The notes under the pieces were generated by a model. The model was not told where the DNA came from. It searched no databases and worked only from the letters and a program-made list of their open reading frames with translations. The position numbers and the translations under genes were made by a program. A stretch of 64,000 nucleotides of DNA from CAYPTB01 sp964413535 (GTDB lineage: Bacteria; Planctomycetota; UBA1135; GCA-002686595): contig CAYPTB010000036.1 in NCBI GenBank assembly GCA_964413535.1, forward strand, positions 1 through 64,000, given 5' to 3'. Shown here piece after piece: positions 35,523 through 44,823 of the stretch; positions within the stretch are counted from its first letter, which is position 1; each line of letters begins with the position of its first letter.

Positions 35523-37730
35523 ATGCGGAACGTGCTGAACATGCTGAGGCTTCCCCTCCTGCTGCTCGGCGCCGCATGGATCGTGCTCGCGTTCCGGGTG
35601 CCCGTCGAGCCTCCCGAGTACCTGGAGTTCGAGGGCCGCACGCTCGAGGGTTTCTGGGTGGCCTCGCTCGGCGCGGCGACGCTCGCGCTCGGCATCGGTT
35701 GGGTGCGCGGGTGGAGGCGCACGGCGCTCCTCGCGAGCGGACTCGTGCTCGCGACGGCGGCGCAGCTCACGGCGACGCACCCGAGCTGGCTGCAATTCCT
35801 CGACGCGCGGCTGTGGCGGCTCCAGGAGGATCCGCTGCTGCTCGCGGCGTGGGGAGTGATCGGTCTCCAGGTCCTCTTCGCCGGGCGCTTCGCGACACTC
35901 CATCGCGCGACGATCCGCGACGCGCTGCGGCCGTTCGGGCGTCCGTCGTTCATCGCCGCGGGCGTCGCGATCTACGTCGCTTGCGCCGTGCACTACACGC
36001 GCGCGTTCGACGCCGCGGAACACCGGTTGGACGTGGGCGCGATGGCGGAGGTCCTGTTCCAGTTCCTCGTTACCAGCGTCCTCGTCGCGACGAACCTCCT
36101 CCACCTGGCGGCGCTCGCCGCGTCCATGCCGGCGGGCGACCTGGGCGCGGCGCAGCGCGAGCTGCGCCACTACGTGTCGCTGCCGGGAGGCGAGTTGCCC
36201 CCCACGGCGCTCGACAGGGTCCTTCCCTGGCTCCTCGCGGCGTTCGCGTTCGGCGCGAGCGCGCTCTTCGCGTGGAGAGCGCTCGACCGGGTGCCGCACG
36301 TGCCGGACGAGGTCGCCTACCTGTTCCAGGCGCAGTGTCTGGCGGCTGGAAGCCTCGTAGCGCCGATCCCGGCGGTCCCCGAAGCCTTCGAGGTGTACCT
36401 CGTGGACTTCGCGGGCGGTGGCATGTTCGGCGTCACGAATCCGGGCTGGCCGTTCGTGCTGGCGCTGGGGGCGTTGGTGGGCCTCGAGTGGCTCGTGAAC
36501 CCGCTGCTCGGCGCGCTGGCCGTGTTGTGCGCGCATGCCTTCGTCCGCCGCGTCGCCGATCGCGGCTCGGCGCACGCGGTGGCGCTCCTGCTCGCGGCGT
36601 CGCCGTGGTTCCTGTGGTTGTCGGCGTCGTTCATGACGCATGCTCTGACGCTCGCGCTGTGCGCGGGCGGGTGGCTCCTGGTCGCGCAGCGGCGGCCGCA
36701 GGCCGCGTTCCTGGGCGGTGCGGCGTTGGGAGCGCTGTGCCTCGTTCGACCGTTGGAGGGCGTCGTCGTGGGCGCGCTGACGGGCGTGTGGACCCTCTGC
36801 CGGCGGGACGACGGCGAGCGCCGATCGCCGCTGGCCCACGTGCCGCTCTACGCGCTCGGCTGCATCGCCGGAGCTTCGCTGCTCTTGCTCTACAACGCGG
36901 CGCTCGGCGGCGACGCGTTCGCCTTTCCGATCAACGCGTACCTCGACCGCATCTGGTACCCGGGCGCCAACGCGCTGGGCTTCGGGCCGAACGTCGGCAA
37001 TCCGCCCGGTTGGCACGTGCAGGATCCGCTGCCGGGCCACGGCGTGTGGGACGCGCTCTACAACGCGAACCAGAACCTCTACAACCTGAACTTCGAGCTC
37101 TTCGGCTGGTGCTCGGGGTCCCTCGTGCTGGGCGCGGTGCACCTGCTCGCCGGGAGGTGGAGCCGACTCGACCGCGCCGCGTTGGCGTTCGTAGCCGCGA
37201 TCGTCGCCGCGAACGTCCCCTACTGGTTCAGCGGCGGCTCGGACTACGGCGCGCGCTACTGGTACCTCGTGATCCTGCCGCTCGCCTGGCTCTCGCTCCG
37301 CGGACTGGGCACCCTCGGCGCGCTGCTCGAGGAGCGCTTCGAGGAGGCGACGCTGCGCGTCGCCGCGACGGCCGGCATCCTGGTGGCGATCTCGCTCGCC
37401 GTGTTCACGCCCTGGCGTGCCGTGGCCAAGTACACGGACTACCGCGGCTACCACGGCGACTTCCGGCGGCTCGCCGAGATGCCTTCGCTCGCGGGGACAC
37501 TCGTCCTGGTCGACGTCGAGGACGAGACCGAGTACGGCTTGGCCTTCCTCCTGAACGATCCGCGCGGCCCGGGCGAGGGCCCGGTCTTCGCGTGGAGGCG
37601 CGACGACGCGACGGAAGCGCGCCTGCGCGCCGCCTTCCCCGAGCGCCCGATCGTGCACGTGTCCGGACGCTCGGGCGCGACGCCCGCGCGGATCACGGGC
37701 CGCGAGGTGCGCGCGCGCCCGCCCCGCTGA
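35523..37730 (+). CDS. GT39-like integral membrane glycosyltransferase, large
   Basis: A 735-residue polytopic protein. Four or five helices form an N-terminal membrane region, then HVPDEVAYLFQAQCLAAGSL supplies the GT-C acidic loop at roughly 260-280. More helices follow, and a long loop (IWYPGANALGFGPNVGN, QNLYNLNFELFGW) characteristic of this subfamily. The C-terminal 80 or so residues are soluble. ATG 35523 was preferred to upstream in-frame sequence that is arginine-rich. It would transfer a sugar from a polyprenyl carrier at the outer membrane face. Confidence 0.75.
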   Translation: MRNVLNMLRLPLLLLGAAWIVLAFRVPVEPPEYLEFEGRTLEGFWVASLGAATLALGIGWVRGWRRTALLASGLVLATAAQLTATHPSWLQFLDARLWRLQEDPLLLAAWGVIGLQVLFAGRFATLHRATIRDALRPFGRPSFIAAGVAIYVACAVHYTRAFDAAEHRLDVGAMAEVLFQFLVTSVLVATNLLHLAALAASMPAGDLGAAQRELRHYVSLPGGELPPTALDRVLPWLLAAFAFGASALFAWRALDRVPHVPDEVAYLFQAQCLAAGSLVAPIPAVPEAFEVYLVDFAGGGMFGVTNPGWPFVLALGALVGLEWLVNPLLGALAVLCAHAFVRRVADRGSAHAVALLLAASPWFLWLSASFMTHALTLALCAGGWLLVAQRRPQAAFLGGAALGALCLVRPLEGVVVGALTGVWTLCRRDDGERRSPLAHVPLYALGCIAGASLLLLYNAALGGDAFAFPINAYLDRIWYPGANALGFGPNVGNPPGWHVQDPLPGHGVWDALYNANQNLYNLNFELFGWCSGSLVLGAVHLLAGRWSRLDRAALAFVAAIVAANVPYWFSGGSDYGARYWYLVILPLAWLSLRGLGTLGALLEERFEEATLRVAATAGILVAISLAVFTPWRAVAKYTDYRGYHGDFRRLAEMPSLAGTLVLVDVEDETEYGLAFLLNDPRGPGEGPVFAWRRDDATEARLRAAFPERPIVHVSGRSGATPARITGREVRARPPR

Positions 37731-37769
37731 GCTGGCGCAGCGCGGTCCCCCTCGCTACGGTCCCCTCCC

Positions 37770-38753
37770 ATGCCGTCGCCGGCCGCGCCCTCGCTCCAGG
37801 ACGTGCACGCGCTCGTGCTCGGCGCCGACGGCTTCATCGGACGCTGGACGGCGCGCGCGCTCGTGCGCGCCGGAGCGCGCGTCACGGCCTGCGTGCGCAG
37901 CGCGCGCGCGGCGCGACCGGTGCTCGAGCGCTGGTCGGTCGAGGCGAGCCTACGCGAAGTGGACCTCGCGCGGCCGGCGGAGCTCTCGGCGTTGCTCGCG
38001 GACACGCGACCGGCGATGGTCTTCAACCTCGCGGGCTACGGCGTCGGCCGGGACGAGCGCGATCCGGAGCTCGCGCACGCGCTCAACGCCGACCTCGTCC
38101 AGCGCCTCGCCAGCGCGACCGCCCGTTGGGCCGACCCGCACTGGACGGGCTCGGCGCTCGTCCACGCCGGGAGCGCGCTCGAGTACGGCGAGGTGCGCGG
38201 GGACCTCGCCGAGGACGGCCCCCACGACCCGACCACCCTCTACGGGCGCACGAAGCTCGCCGGCACGCGCGCACTTGCCCTGGCTTGCCAAGCGACCGGA
38301 CTGCGCGGCCTCACCGCGCGGCTCTTCATGGTCTACGGGCCGGGCGAGCGCGCCGGGCGGCTCCTGCCGACGCTCCTCGAGGCCGCGCGCAAGGGTGCGG
38401 ACGTGCCGCTCAGCGCCGGGCGCCAGCGGCGCGACTTCACCTACGTCGAGGAGGTCGCGGAGGGGCTCTTGCGCCTCGCCTGCGCGCGGGTCGAGCCCGG
38501 AGCGGTCTGCAACCTCGCCACGGGCCGCCTGGTCGCCGTGGCGGACTTCGCGCGCTCGGCCGCGGGGGTGCTCGGGATCGCCGCGGAGCGCCTGCGCTTC
38601 GGAGCGCTGCCCCTGCGGGCCGAAGAGATGGAGCACGCGCCGGTCACGGTCGACCGCCTGCTCGACTGGACGGGTTGGCGACCCTCCCTCGACCCCGAGT
38701 CCGGAGTGCGCGCGGCCGCGGCCTTCCTCGGCCGACGCGGAGTCCCCGAATGA
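37770..38753 (+). CDS. NAD-dependent sugar epimerase/reductase (extended SDR)
   Basis: A 327-residue extended SDR with GADGFIG at 18-24 and Y158/K162 in YGRTK; HAGSALEYG stands in the usual catalytic Ser region. The C-terminal CNLATGRLVAV and DWTGWRPSLD blocks are typical of nucleotide-sugar reductases and epimerases. Its stop overlaps the methyltransferase start (ATGA). With RfbF, RfbG and a sugar C-methyltransferase downstream, it is the best candidate for reducing or epimerising the 4-keto intermediate. The exact stereochemistry is unknown. Confidence 0.82.
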   Translation: MPSPAAPSLQDVHALVLGADGFIGRWTARALVRAGARVTACVRSARAARPVLERWSVEASLREVDLARPAELSALLADTRPAMVFNLAGYGVGRDERDPELAHALNADLVQRLASATARWADPHWTGSALVHAGSALEYGEVRGDLAEDGPHDPTTLYGRTKLAGTRALALACQATGLRGLTARLFMVYGPGERAGRLLPTLLEAARKGADVPLSAGRQRRDFTYVEEVAEGLLRLACARVEPGAVCNLATGRLVAVADFARSAAGVLGIAAERLRFGALPLRAEEMEHAPVTVDRLLDWTGWRPSLDPESGVRAAAAFLGRRGVPE

Positions 38754-40009
38754 TCCACTGGAAGCGAGAGCGCTGCCGCGCGTGCGACGGGTCGGACCTC
38801 GAGCTCGTCCTCGACCTCGGGCGGCAACCGCTCGCGAACTCGCTGCTCGCCTCACCCACCGAGTTCGAGCGCGAGCGCGGCTTCCCGCTCGAGCTCCACG
38901 TGTGCCGCGACTGCTCCCTCGCGCAGCTCGTCGACGTGATCGCCCCGGAGATCCTGTTCGGACACTACCTGTACGTCAGCGGCACGTCGGACACGATGGC
39001 CGCGCACCACGCCGCCTACGCGCGCGACATGGTGCGCGAGTACGGACTGGGAACGCAGAGCCTCGTGGTCGAGATCGCGAGCAACGACGGCAGCCTGCTC
39101 GCGCACTTCGCGCGCGAAGGGGTGCAGACGCTCGGCGTGGAGCCCGCCCGCAACATCGCCGAGCTGGCGCAGAAGCGCGGCATCGACACGGTGTGCGAGT
39201 TCTTCGGGCGCGCTGCCGCGCAGGACCTCCTCGAGGAGCGCGGACCGGCGGCGTGCGTCGTGGCCAACAACGTCCTCGCGCACGTCGACGACACGCGCGA
39301 CCTGCTCGAGGGCATGGCGACGCTCGTGGGCGACGAAGGCGTCGTCGTCGTCGAAGTCCCGTACGTGCGGGACATGGTGGAAGGTCTCGAGTACGACACG
39401 ATCTACCACGAGCACCACTGCTACTTCTCGGTCACGTCGCTCGTGCGGTTGTGCGAGTCCGCCGGGCTCGCGATCACGCGCGTCGAGCGCGTCCCGGTCC
39501 ACGGAGGGTCCCTGCGCGTCCACGCGCGCTCGCTCGCGAGCGCCGGGGCGAGGCGTGGCGTGCCCGCCTCCGCGGGCGGCGCTTTGCACGCGCTCGCTCG
39601 GACCGAGGAGGACATCGGCCTCACCTCGCCCGCGCGCTACCGGGAGTTCGCGCGCGCGGTAGCGGCGAACAAGCTCGAGCTCCGAGAGCTCTTGGCCGAC
39701 CTGCGGGCGAAGGGGAAGCGGCTCGCGGCCTACGGCGCGCCCGCCAAGGGCAGCACGCTGCTCAACTACTGCGGCATCGGCACCGAGCTCGTCGAGTACA
39801 CCGTCGACAAGAACCCCCTGAAGGTGGGACGCTACACGCCGGGCATGCACCTCCCGGTCCTCCCGGCGTCGGCGCTCGTCGAGCGCGTCCCCGATTACGT
39901 CCTGATCCTGGCCTGGAACTTCGCGGAGGAAATCCAACGCCAGCAGGCGACCTATCTCGATCGAGGCGGCCGCTTCCTCGTTCCGCTACCGACGCCGCGG
40001 ATCCTCTGA
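38750..40009 (+). CDS. Sugar C-methyltransferase (TylC3/NovU type)
   Basis: The 419-residue protein shows three family domains: an N-terminal zinc-binding part with C9, C12, C52 and C55; a SAM-binding methyltransferase with EIASNDGSLL near 108-117 and ANNVLAHVDD; and a C-terminal domain with YGAPAKGSTLLNYCG. Proteins of this architecture methylate carbon 3 of nucleotide-linked 4-keto-6-deoxysugars. YHEHHCYFS holds the conserved Tyr-His pair. ATG 38750 overlaps the SDR stop, and RfbF begins one base after its own stop. It most likely makes a branched-chain CDP-sugar. Confidence 0.87.
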   Translation: MIHWKRERCRACDGSDLELVLDLGRQPLANSLLASPTEFERERGFPLELHVCRDCSLAQLVDVIAPEILFGHYLYVSGTSDTMAAHHAAYARDMVREYGLGTQSLVVEIASNDGSLLAHFAREGVQTLGVEPARNIAELAQKRGIDTVCEFFGRAAAQDLLEERGPAACVVANNVLAHVDDTRDLLEGMATLVGDEGVVVVEVPYVRDMVEGLEYDTIYHEHHCYFSVTSLVRLCESAGLAITRVERVPVHGGSLRVHARSLASAGARRGVPASAGGALHALARTEEDIGLTSPARYREFARAVAANKLELRELLADLRAKGKRLAAYGAPAKGSTLLNYCGIGTELVEYTVDKNPLKVGRYTPGMHLPVLPASALVERVPDYVLILAWNFAEEIQRQQATYLDRGGRFLVPLPTPRIL

Positions 40010-40010
40010 G

Positions 40011-40799
40011 ATGCAGTTCAAGAACGAACAAGTCGTGATCCTGTGCGGCGGCGAGGGCACGCGCCTGCGCGAGGAGACGGAGTTCCGGCCCAAGGCGCTC
40101 GTCGAGGTCGGCGGCCGGCCGATCCTCTGGCACTTGATGCGCATCTACTACAGCTATGGCTACCGGCGCTTCGTGCTGTGCCTCGGCTACAAGGGCGAGA
40201 TGATAAAGGACTACTTCCTCGACTACCGTTGGCGCGACGGGGACTTCCGCATCGACTTGAAGTCCGGGCGGCGCACGGAGATCGACACGACCGTCGACGT
40301 CGAGGACTGGGAGATCGTGTTCGCCGAGACGGGCGCCAGGACGCAGACCGGGGGCAGGCTCTTCCGCGCGCGGCGCCACATCGAGGGCGACACCTTCCTC
40401 TTCAACTACTGCGACGGGCTCTCCGACGTCGACCTCGATCGGCTCGTCGCCTTCCACGCGGACAAGGGCAAGATCGCGACCTTGACCGGCTTCCACCCGC
40501 GCTCGCGCTACGGCGTCGTGCGCGCCGACGACGAGGACGTCGTGTACCACTGGAAGGAGAAGCCGCTCATGACGGACATGACGAGCGGCGGCTTCTTCGT
40601 GATGAGCCGGCGGATCTTCGACTACCTCGACCCCGACTGCATCCTGGAGACTGGACCGCTCGAGCGGCTGGCGGACGCGCGCGAGCTCGCCCTCTTCCCC
40701 CACGACGGGTTCTGGTTCTCGATGGACACGTACAAGGAGGCGCTCGCTCTGAACGAGATGTGGGAGAAGGGCAATGCCCCCTGGAAGGTGTGGCCGTGA
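40011..40799 (+). CDS. rfbF: Glucose-1-phosphate cytidylyltransferase
   Basis: This 262-residue nucleotidyltransferase makes CDP-glucose from CTP and glucose 1-phosphate. LCGGEGTRLREET near 11-23, RPKALVEVGGRPILWHLM, YCDGLSDVDL and SGGFFVMS are diagnostic, and the length matches RfbF/DdhA. Its stop overlaps the RfbG start (GTGA), the usual pairing for CDP-4-keto-6-deoxyglucose synthesis. It is in the middle of a tight plus-strand set. Confidence 0.92.
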   Translation: MQFKNEQVVILCGGEGTRLREETEFRPKALVEVGGRPILWHLMRIYYSYGYRRFVLCLGYKGEMIKDYFLDYRWRDGDFRIDLKSGRRTEIDTTVDVEDWEIVFAETGARTQTGGRLFRARRHIEGDTFLFNYCDGLSDVDLDRLVAFHADKGKIATLTGFHPRSRYGVVRADDEDVVYHWKEKPLMTDMTSGGFFVMSRRIFDYLDPDCILETGPLERLADARELALFPHDGFWFSMDTYKEALALNEMWEKGNAPWKVWP

Positions 40800-41761
40800 G
40801 CGCGTGGAAGGACCGGCGCGTCTTCGTCACCGGCGCGACGGGTTTGCTCGGCTCGTGGCTCGCGCGCGAGCTCGTGGAACGCGGCGCGGACGTCACGTGC
40901 CTCGTGCGCGACTGGGTTCCCTCGAGCGAGCTCGTGCGCTCCGGCACGCTCGAGCGCGCGAGCGTAGTGCGCGGCGAGCTCGAGGACCTCGACCTCCTGG
41001 TGCGCGCGCTCAACGAGTACGAGATCGACTCCGTCTTCCACGTCGGCGCCCAGACGATCGTCGGCACCAGCTCGCGCTCGCCCGTCTCGACCTTCGAGTC
41101 GAACATCCGCGGCACGTGGAACCTGCTGGAGGCGTGCCGCCTGAACGCGAAGCTCGTGCGCTGCGTGGTCGTGGCCTCCAGCGACAAGGCCTACGGTGAC
41201 CAGGAACACCTTCCGTACACCGAGGAGACGCCGCTCCAGGGCCGCTTCCCCTACGACGTCAGCAAGTCCTGCACGGACCTGATCGCGCTCTCCTACTGGC
41301 ACAGCTTCCGCGTCCCGGTCGCCGTCACCCGCTGCGGGAACCTGTTCGGCGGCGGCGACCTCAACTTCAACCGCCTCGTGCCGGGCACCATCCGTTCGGC
41401 GCTCGCGGACGAGCGCCCGATCGTGCGCAGCGACGGATCGTTCGTGCGCGAGTACTTCTACGTGAAGGACGCGGTCCAGGGCTATCTCGAGCTAGCCTCG
41501 AAGCTGCCCGACGAAGCTTTCGCAGGCCAGGCCTGGAACTTCGGGAACGGCGAACCACTCTCCGTTCTCGCGCTCGTCGAGCGCGTGCTGGGGGTCGTGG
41601 GCAAGCCGCACCTCGCGCCGCGCATCCTGAACGAAGCGTCGAACGAGATCCGCGCTCAGTACCTGGATTGCACCAAGGCGCGCAGGAAGCTCGGGTGGAC
41701 CGCACGCTTCGGACTAGACGAGTCCCTGGCGGAGACAGTGGAGTGGTACCGCTATATCTGA
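40796..41761 (+). CDS. rfbG: CDP-glucose 4,6-dehydratase
   Basis: A 321-residue extended SDR that converts CDP-glucose to CDP-4-keto-6-deoxyglucose. NAD motif GATGLLG is at 13-19 and the catalytic Y153/K157 lie in RFPYDVSKSCTDLIA. CGNLFGGGDLNFNRLVPG is a hallmark of RfbG/DdhB. The start is GTG 40796, overlapping the RfbF stop. It is somewhat shorter than many RfbG proteins of about 355 residues. It ends the plus-strand operon, with a hairpin 27 bases later. Confidence 0.86.
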   Translation: MSAWKDRRVFVTGATGLLGSWLARELVERGADVTCLVRDWVPSSELVRSGTLERASVVRGELEDLDLLVRALNEYEIDSVFHVGAQTIVGTSSRSPVSTFESNIRGTWNLLEACRLNAKLVRCVVVASSDKAYGDQEHLPYTEETPLQGRFPYDVSKSCTDLIALSYWHSFRVPVAVTRCGNLFGGGDLNFNRLVPGTIRSALADERPIVRSDGSFVREYFYVKDAVQGYLELASKLPDEAFAGQAWNFGNGEPLSVLALVERVLGVVGKPHLAPRILNEASNEIRAQYLDCTKARRKLGWTARFGLDESLAETVEWYRYI

Positions 41762-41788
41762 TCGTCAGCCTCCAAGAGACTCCATCGC

Positions 41789-41810
41789 GCCGAGCGCGTC
41801 GGCGCTCGGC
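41789..41810. terminator. Hairpin between convergent rfbG and CHAT operons
   Basis: GCCGAGCGC (41789-41797) pairs with GCGCTCGGC (41802-41810) around a four-base loop, in the 81-base gap between two convergent genes. There is no T-run on either side, so termination is inferred. Confidence 0.55.
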
Positions 41811-41842
41811 GGGGGGCGATGCTACGACACACTGCCGGCTCG

Positions 41843-44815
41843 CTAGGGCTGTCCCTGAAGGACGAACGCGCCCCAGACGGCGGGCCTGGTTTCCGGAGAA
41901 CCCTCCCGCGAGAGCAGGTCCAGCTGCGCACCTCGCAGCGCATCCAAACGGCTGCTGCCGTCCCCCCATAGACGATCGTAGAACGAACGCATGAGTTCGG
42001 CCGTCCCGTGATCGTCGACCGCCCAAAGTGAGCCGATCACGGTGTCGACTCCCGCAACTAGGAACGCGCGACTCAGTCCGAGCATGCCCTCGCCCGGCTG
42101 GAGCATTCCAATACCGCTCGCGCAGGCGGACATCACAACTAGTCCCGTTCCGGACAGGTCCATCCACCCGACCTCCTCGGCCGTCAAGAGTCCGTCGTCG
42201 CGACCTTCTTCGATACCTGCGCACACGAGGCCGGACATGGCGCCCGGAACATCTTCTGCGATCAAGCCCGAGCGCCAGAACGACAGCGCCCTAGCCCACG
42301 GGCTTTCCTCATTCCTCACCGGAGCCCGGTAGAATCCGTGCGTCGCGAAGTGAAGAGTTCCGAATCGCGACATCTCGTTGCGGACCCGCGTCTCCGTCGG
42401 CTCGCGGCCGACGAGTACGAGAAGCTCGGCGGAATCGTCCACGCGGAGGTTGTGCAGACGCTCGATCTCTCTTGCCTCCACGAGAGTCGACCTGAGGGGT
42501 AGCCATCTACCCTCGTTCTGATTACCGCGATAGTCCACTCCTCCGACTATGAGGATCGATGGCTGGACAGTGCGAGCCTTGCGCGCGAGGCGCGTTGCGT
42601 CCTGCAGATATGCGACCCGGTACGTCTCGACTAGGAATCTGCCCTCTTCCAACTGGAGAACCTCGAACGGAAAACCCGCCAGCGGGCCGTCTGGGGACAC
42701 GAAGATGGTCTTCACGGAGGAAATCATGGGTGCGAGCGGATCCCAGAGAAGGGATCGCAGCCGACCCGCGTCGACCGCCGCCACCGTCTCCTCGACTCCG
42801 ACCCCGCGGGCAATGTCGGACACGCCGCTACTGGAGGATACAAACGTTAAGTATTCCGTTACCGCCGATTCGACTGCTTCGAGGGGGCCCAAGTCGACGA
42901 TCTTCGGCACACCACCCCGCCCGACGGTGACGAAGGCGACAAGCCGCGCGGGGCTCTCGAAGATCGGATGAAAGGCAAGAAAGTCGACGAGCGCACCGTC
43001 CCACGGTACGCCGTCCAGTGCCTCCCCGAGCGAGATCGACCCCGAACCGACATCGCTCCCAAGCATCATTGCAAGCTCGCGCTCAAGTCGGTCGCGACGC
43101 GCTCGCAACGAAGCCAAGTCCTCCGACGAGACGGGCTCCGGGAGCTGAGCCTGGCGTGACAGATCCCGGCGCACCTCGCGGAGTTCGCGGAGCAGCACAA
43201 CATTCTCCGGCCCTGGATCATCCACAGCTCGCTGTCTGAGCGACTCCATGCCGCGCGTGACTCTGCCCTTCCAGTCGACCACGCGGCAGTAGGCTTCGTA
43301 CACGTACCGCTCGTCCCCTGCGTGCACTGCCAGAGACAACAGGCGGTCGAGGTACAATCTGTGGTCGGCGAGGTGGACCAACCGCTCGCGCTCGGACATG
43401 AAGTGAATAGTCGATTTCAGAGTCCGGTCGATCGAGTCGACGGCTTGCCTGAGCTCCTCCCACGCGCGTTCGACGCGTCCCTCCACGAGGTACAAGAATC
43501 CCAGATTGCTTCGCGCGATCGCGACCTTGGGGTGATTGGCACCGTACCACTCGACCAAGTCTTCGACTGCCTCTTCCATTTCACTCACCGCATGACCCCT
43601 GTTCCCTTCCTTGGCGCCCCGAAGCGCAAGGAACGCTCTGACCTCCGCTGTACGCGGGTGATGCTCACCTAGCTGCGCCCGGTATCGCTCGAAGACCCAG
43701 GGAAGATCCCAGCCCGCATCGGGCTCTCGCCCGACGAGGTCCAGGAGATGCGCGCGCCGCTCGACGACCATCGCGACGAGAAGGGCGTCCCTTCCTTGTG
43801 TCTTCTCGATCGAGGACACGAGGTCGTCCAGCCGAGAGATAGCCTCCTGCTCACGCCCACACATGGCGAAAGCGTCCGCAATTTCGATTGAGAGAATCGT
43901 TACCCAGTTGCCGGATACATCCTCGATGCCGGATGCCACGGAAACGGCCTTCTCCAGCGACACCAGTCCCTGCTCGAAGTCACCCAGGTGGATGCAGTGG
44001 TTGCCGAGGCTGTGGAGCGCCTGAACACGCAAGAATGCCGGGGCGTCCGGTCTCTCACACGCCGTGAGTGCTTGGTCGATGCAGCGGCGGGCAAGGTGCC
44101 ATTCACCGGTCTGCTGATGGAGAGTACTGAGGGCCGTCAGCGCCAGTACCTCGTCGAACAGTCCAAACTCCGAGGCGGGGTTCAGGCTCTCCAGGACTCC
44201 CTCTAGGATCGTGAGAGCGCGCGCGTACTCTCGCTGCGCGATGAGACCCGTCGCGACGTTGATCTTGACTCGCTGACCATGATGCCCATCGTCCTGCTCA
44301 AAGAACCAGTTCACTACAGCCTCTGCCGGAGCGATCCTGCCGCGTTGTTGTACGCCCTCCAGGCTGGTGGACCAGACCATCGGCAAGGCCTTGCTCCAGT
44401 CGAAGGGTTCCTTCACCTCGTATATGCGGATGACGTAGGGACCACTCTCGCCATGGTCTGGAGCGACCAGAACGCTCCAATCCGTGCCCATCGACGGAGG
44501 CAGCTCGAGTCGGCTTACTCCAGGGAGATCCCGTCGATGACTTCGGGCGCGGACGAGCCGCCCGGCATCAAGAAGAAAAGCGTGTGCATCGAACCCGGGA
44601 CTTCGTACTTCCACTTCCCAAGTACCGTCCGTCGACACGCGAGGAGAGTAGAGATCCCCCCGCGCGGTCGTTCCAACACTCGCGCCAACTGATGCAAACT
44701 CGACGACGTCATCGTCGGGTCCGAATTCACCGTGGGTGAACTCGCCTTCCCGAAGTGCAATCGTTGCCGGATCCGAGGCTTGAAGCAGCAGCGCGACAAG
44801 GGCCAGCGACTTCAC
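41843..44815 (-). CDS. TPR-CHAT domain protease-like protein
   Basis: A 990-residue protein. The start, MKSLALVALLLQAS (GTG), is a short signal-like segment, and the next 130 or so residues look like a beta domain. Helical TPR-like repeats run from roughly 190 to 500, with a coiled linker near 560-620. The C-terminal CHAT domain carries the caspase-like dyad: H826 in LHFATHGFY and C898 in VVMSACASG. The ending GEGMLGLSRAFLVAGV, GSLWAVDD is typical of CHAT. Family members cleave proteins, for instance gasdermins or CRISPR-controlled substrates, but most are unstudied. It follows its secreted partner by eight bases. GC is clearly lower than in flanking genes (29 of 60 bases at 43861-43920). Confidence 0.85.
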   Translation of the reverse strand: MKSLALVALLLQASDPATIALREGEFTHGEFGPDDDVVEFASVGASVGTTARGDLYSPRVSTDGTWEVEVRSPGFDAHAFLLDAGRLVRARSHRRDLPGVSRLELPPSMGTDWSVLVAPDHGESGPYVIRIYEVKEPFDWSKALPMVWSTSLEGVQQRGRIAPAEAVVNWFFEQDDGHHGQRVKINVATGLIAQREYARALTILEGVLESLNPASEFGLFDEVLALTALSTLHQQTGEWHLARRCIDQALTACERPDAPAFLRVQALHSLGNHCIHLGDFEQGLVSLEKAVSVASGIEDVSGNWVTILSIEIADAFAMCGREQEAISRLDDLVSSIEKTQGRDALLVAMVVERRAHLLDLVGREPDAGWDLPWVFERYRAQLGEHHPRTAEVRAFLALRGAKEGNRGHAVSEMEEAVEDLVEWYGANHPKVAIARSNLGFLYLVEGRVERAWEELRQAVDSIDRTLKSTIHFMSERERLVHLADHRLYLDRLLSLAVHAGDERYVYEAYCRVVDWKGRVTRGMESLRQRAVDDPGPENVVLLRELREVRRDLSRQAQLPEPVSSEDLASLRARRDRLERELAMMLGSDVGSGSISLGEALDGVPWDGALVDFLAFHPIFESPARLVAFVTVGRGGVPKIVDLGPLEAVESAVTEYLTFVSSSSGVSDIARGVGVEETVAAVDAGRLRSLLWDPLAPMISSVKTIFVSPDGPLAGFPFEVLQLEEGRFLVETYRVAYLQDATRLARKARTVQPSILIVGGVDYRGNQNEGRWLPLRSTLVEAREIERLHNLRVDDSAELLVLVGREPTETRVRNEMSRFGTLHFATHGFYRAPVRNEESPWARALSFWRSGLIAEDVPGAMSGLVCAGIEEGRDDGLLTAEEVGWMDLSGTGLVVMSACASGIGMLQPGEGMLGLSRAFLVAGVDTVIGSLWAVDDHGTAELMRSFYDRLWGDGSSRLDALRGAQLDLLSREGSPETRPAVWGAFVLQGQP

Positions 44816-44823
44816 GGCCAGAT

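Noticed and set aside
35118..37658. Minus-strand open frame of about 846 codons
   Set aside because: Antisense to the large GT39-like gene; repetitive Arg/Glu/His composition and no start signal.
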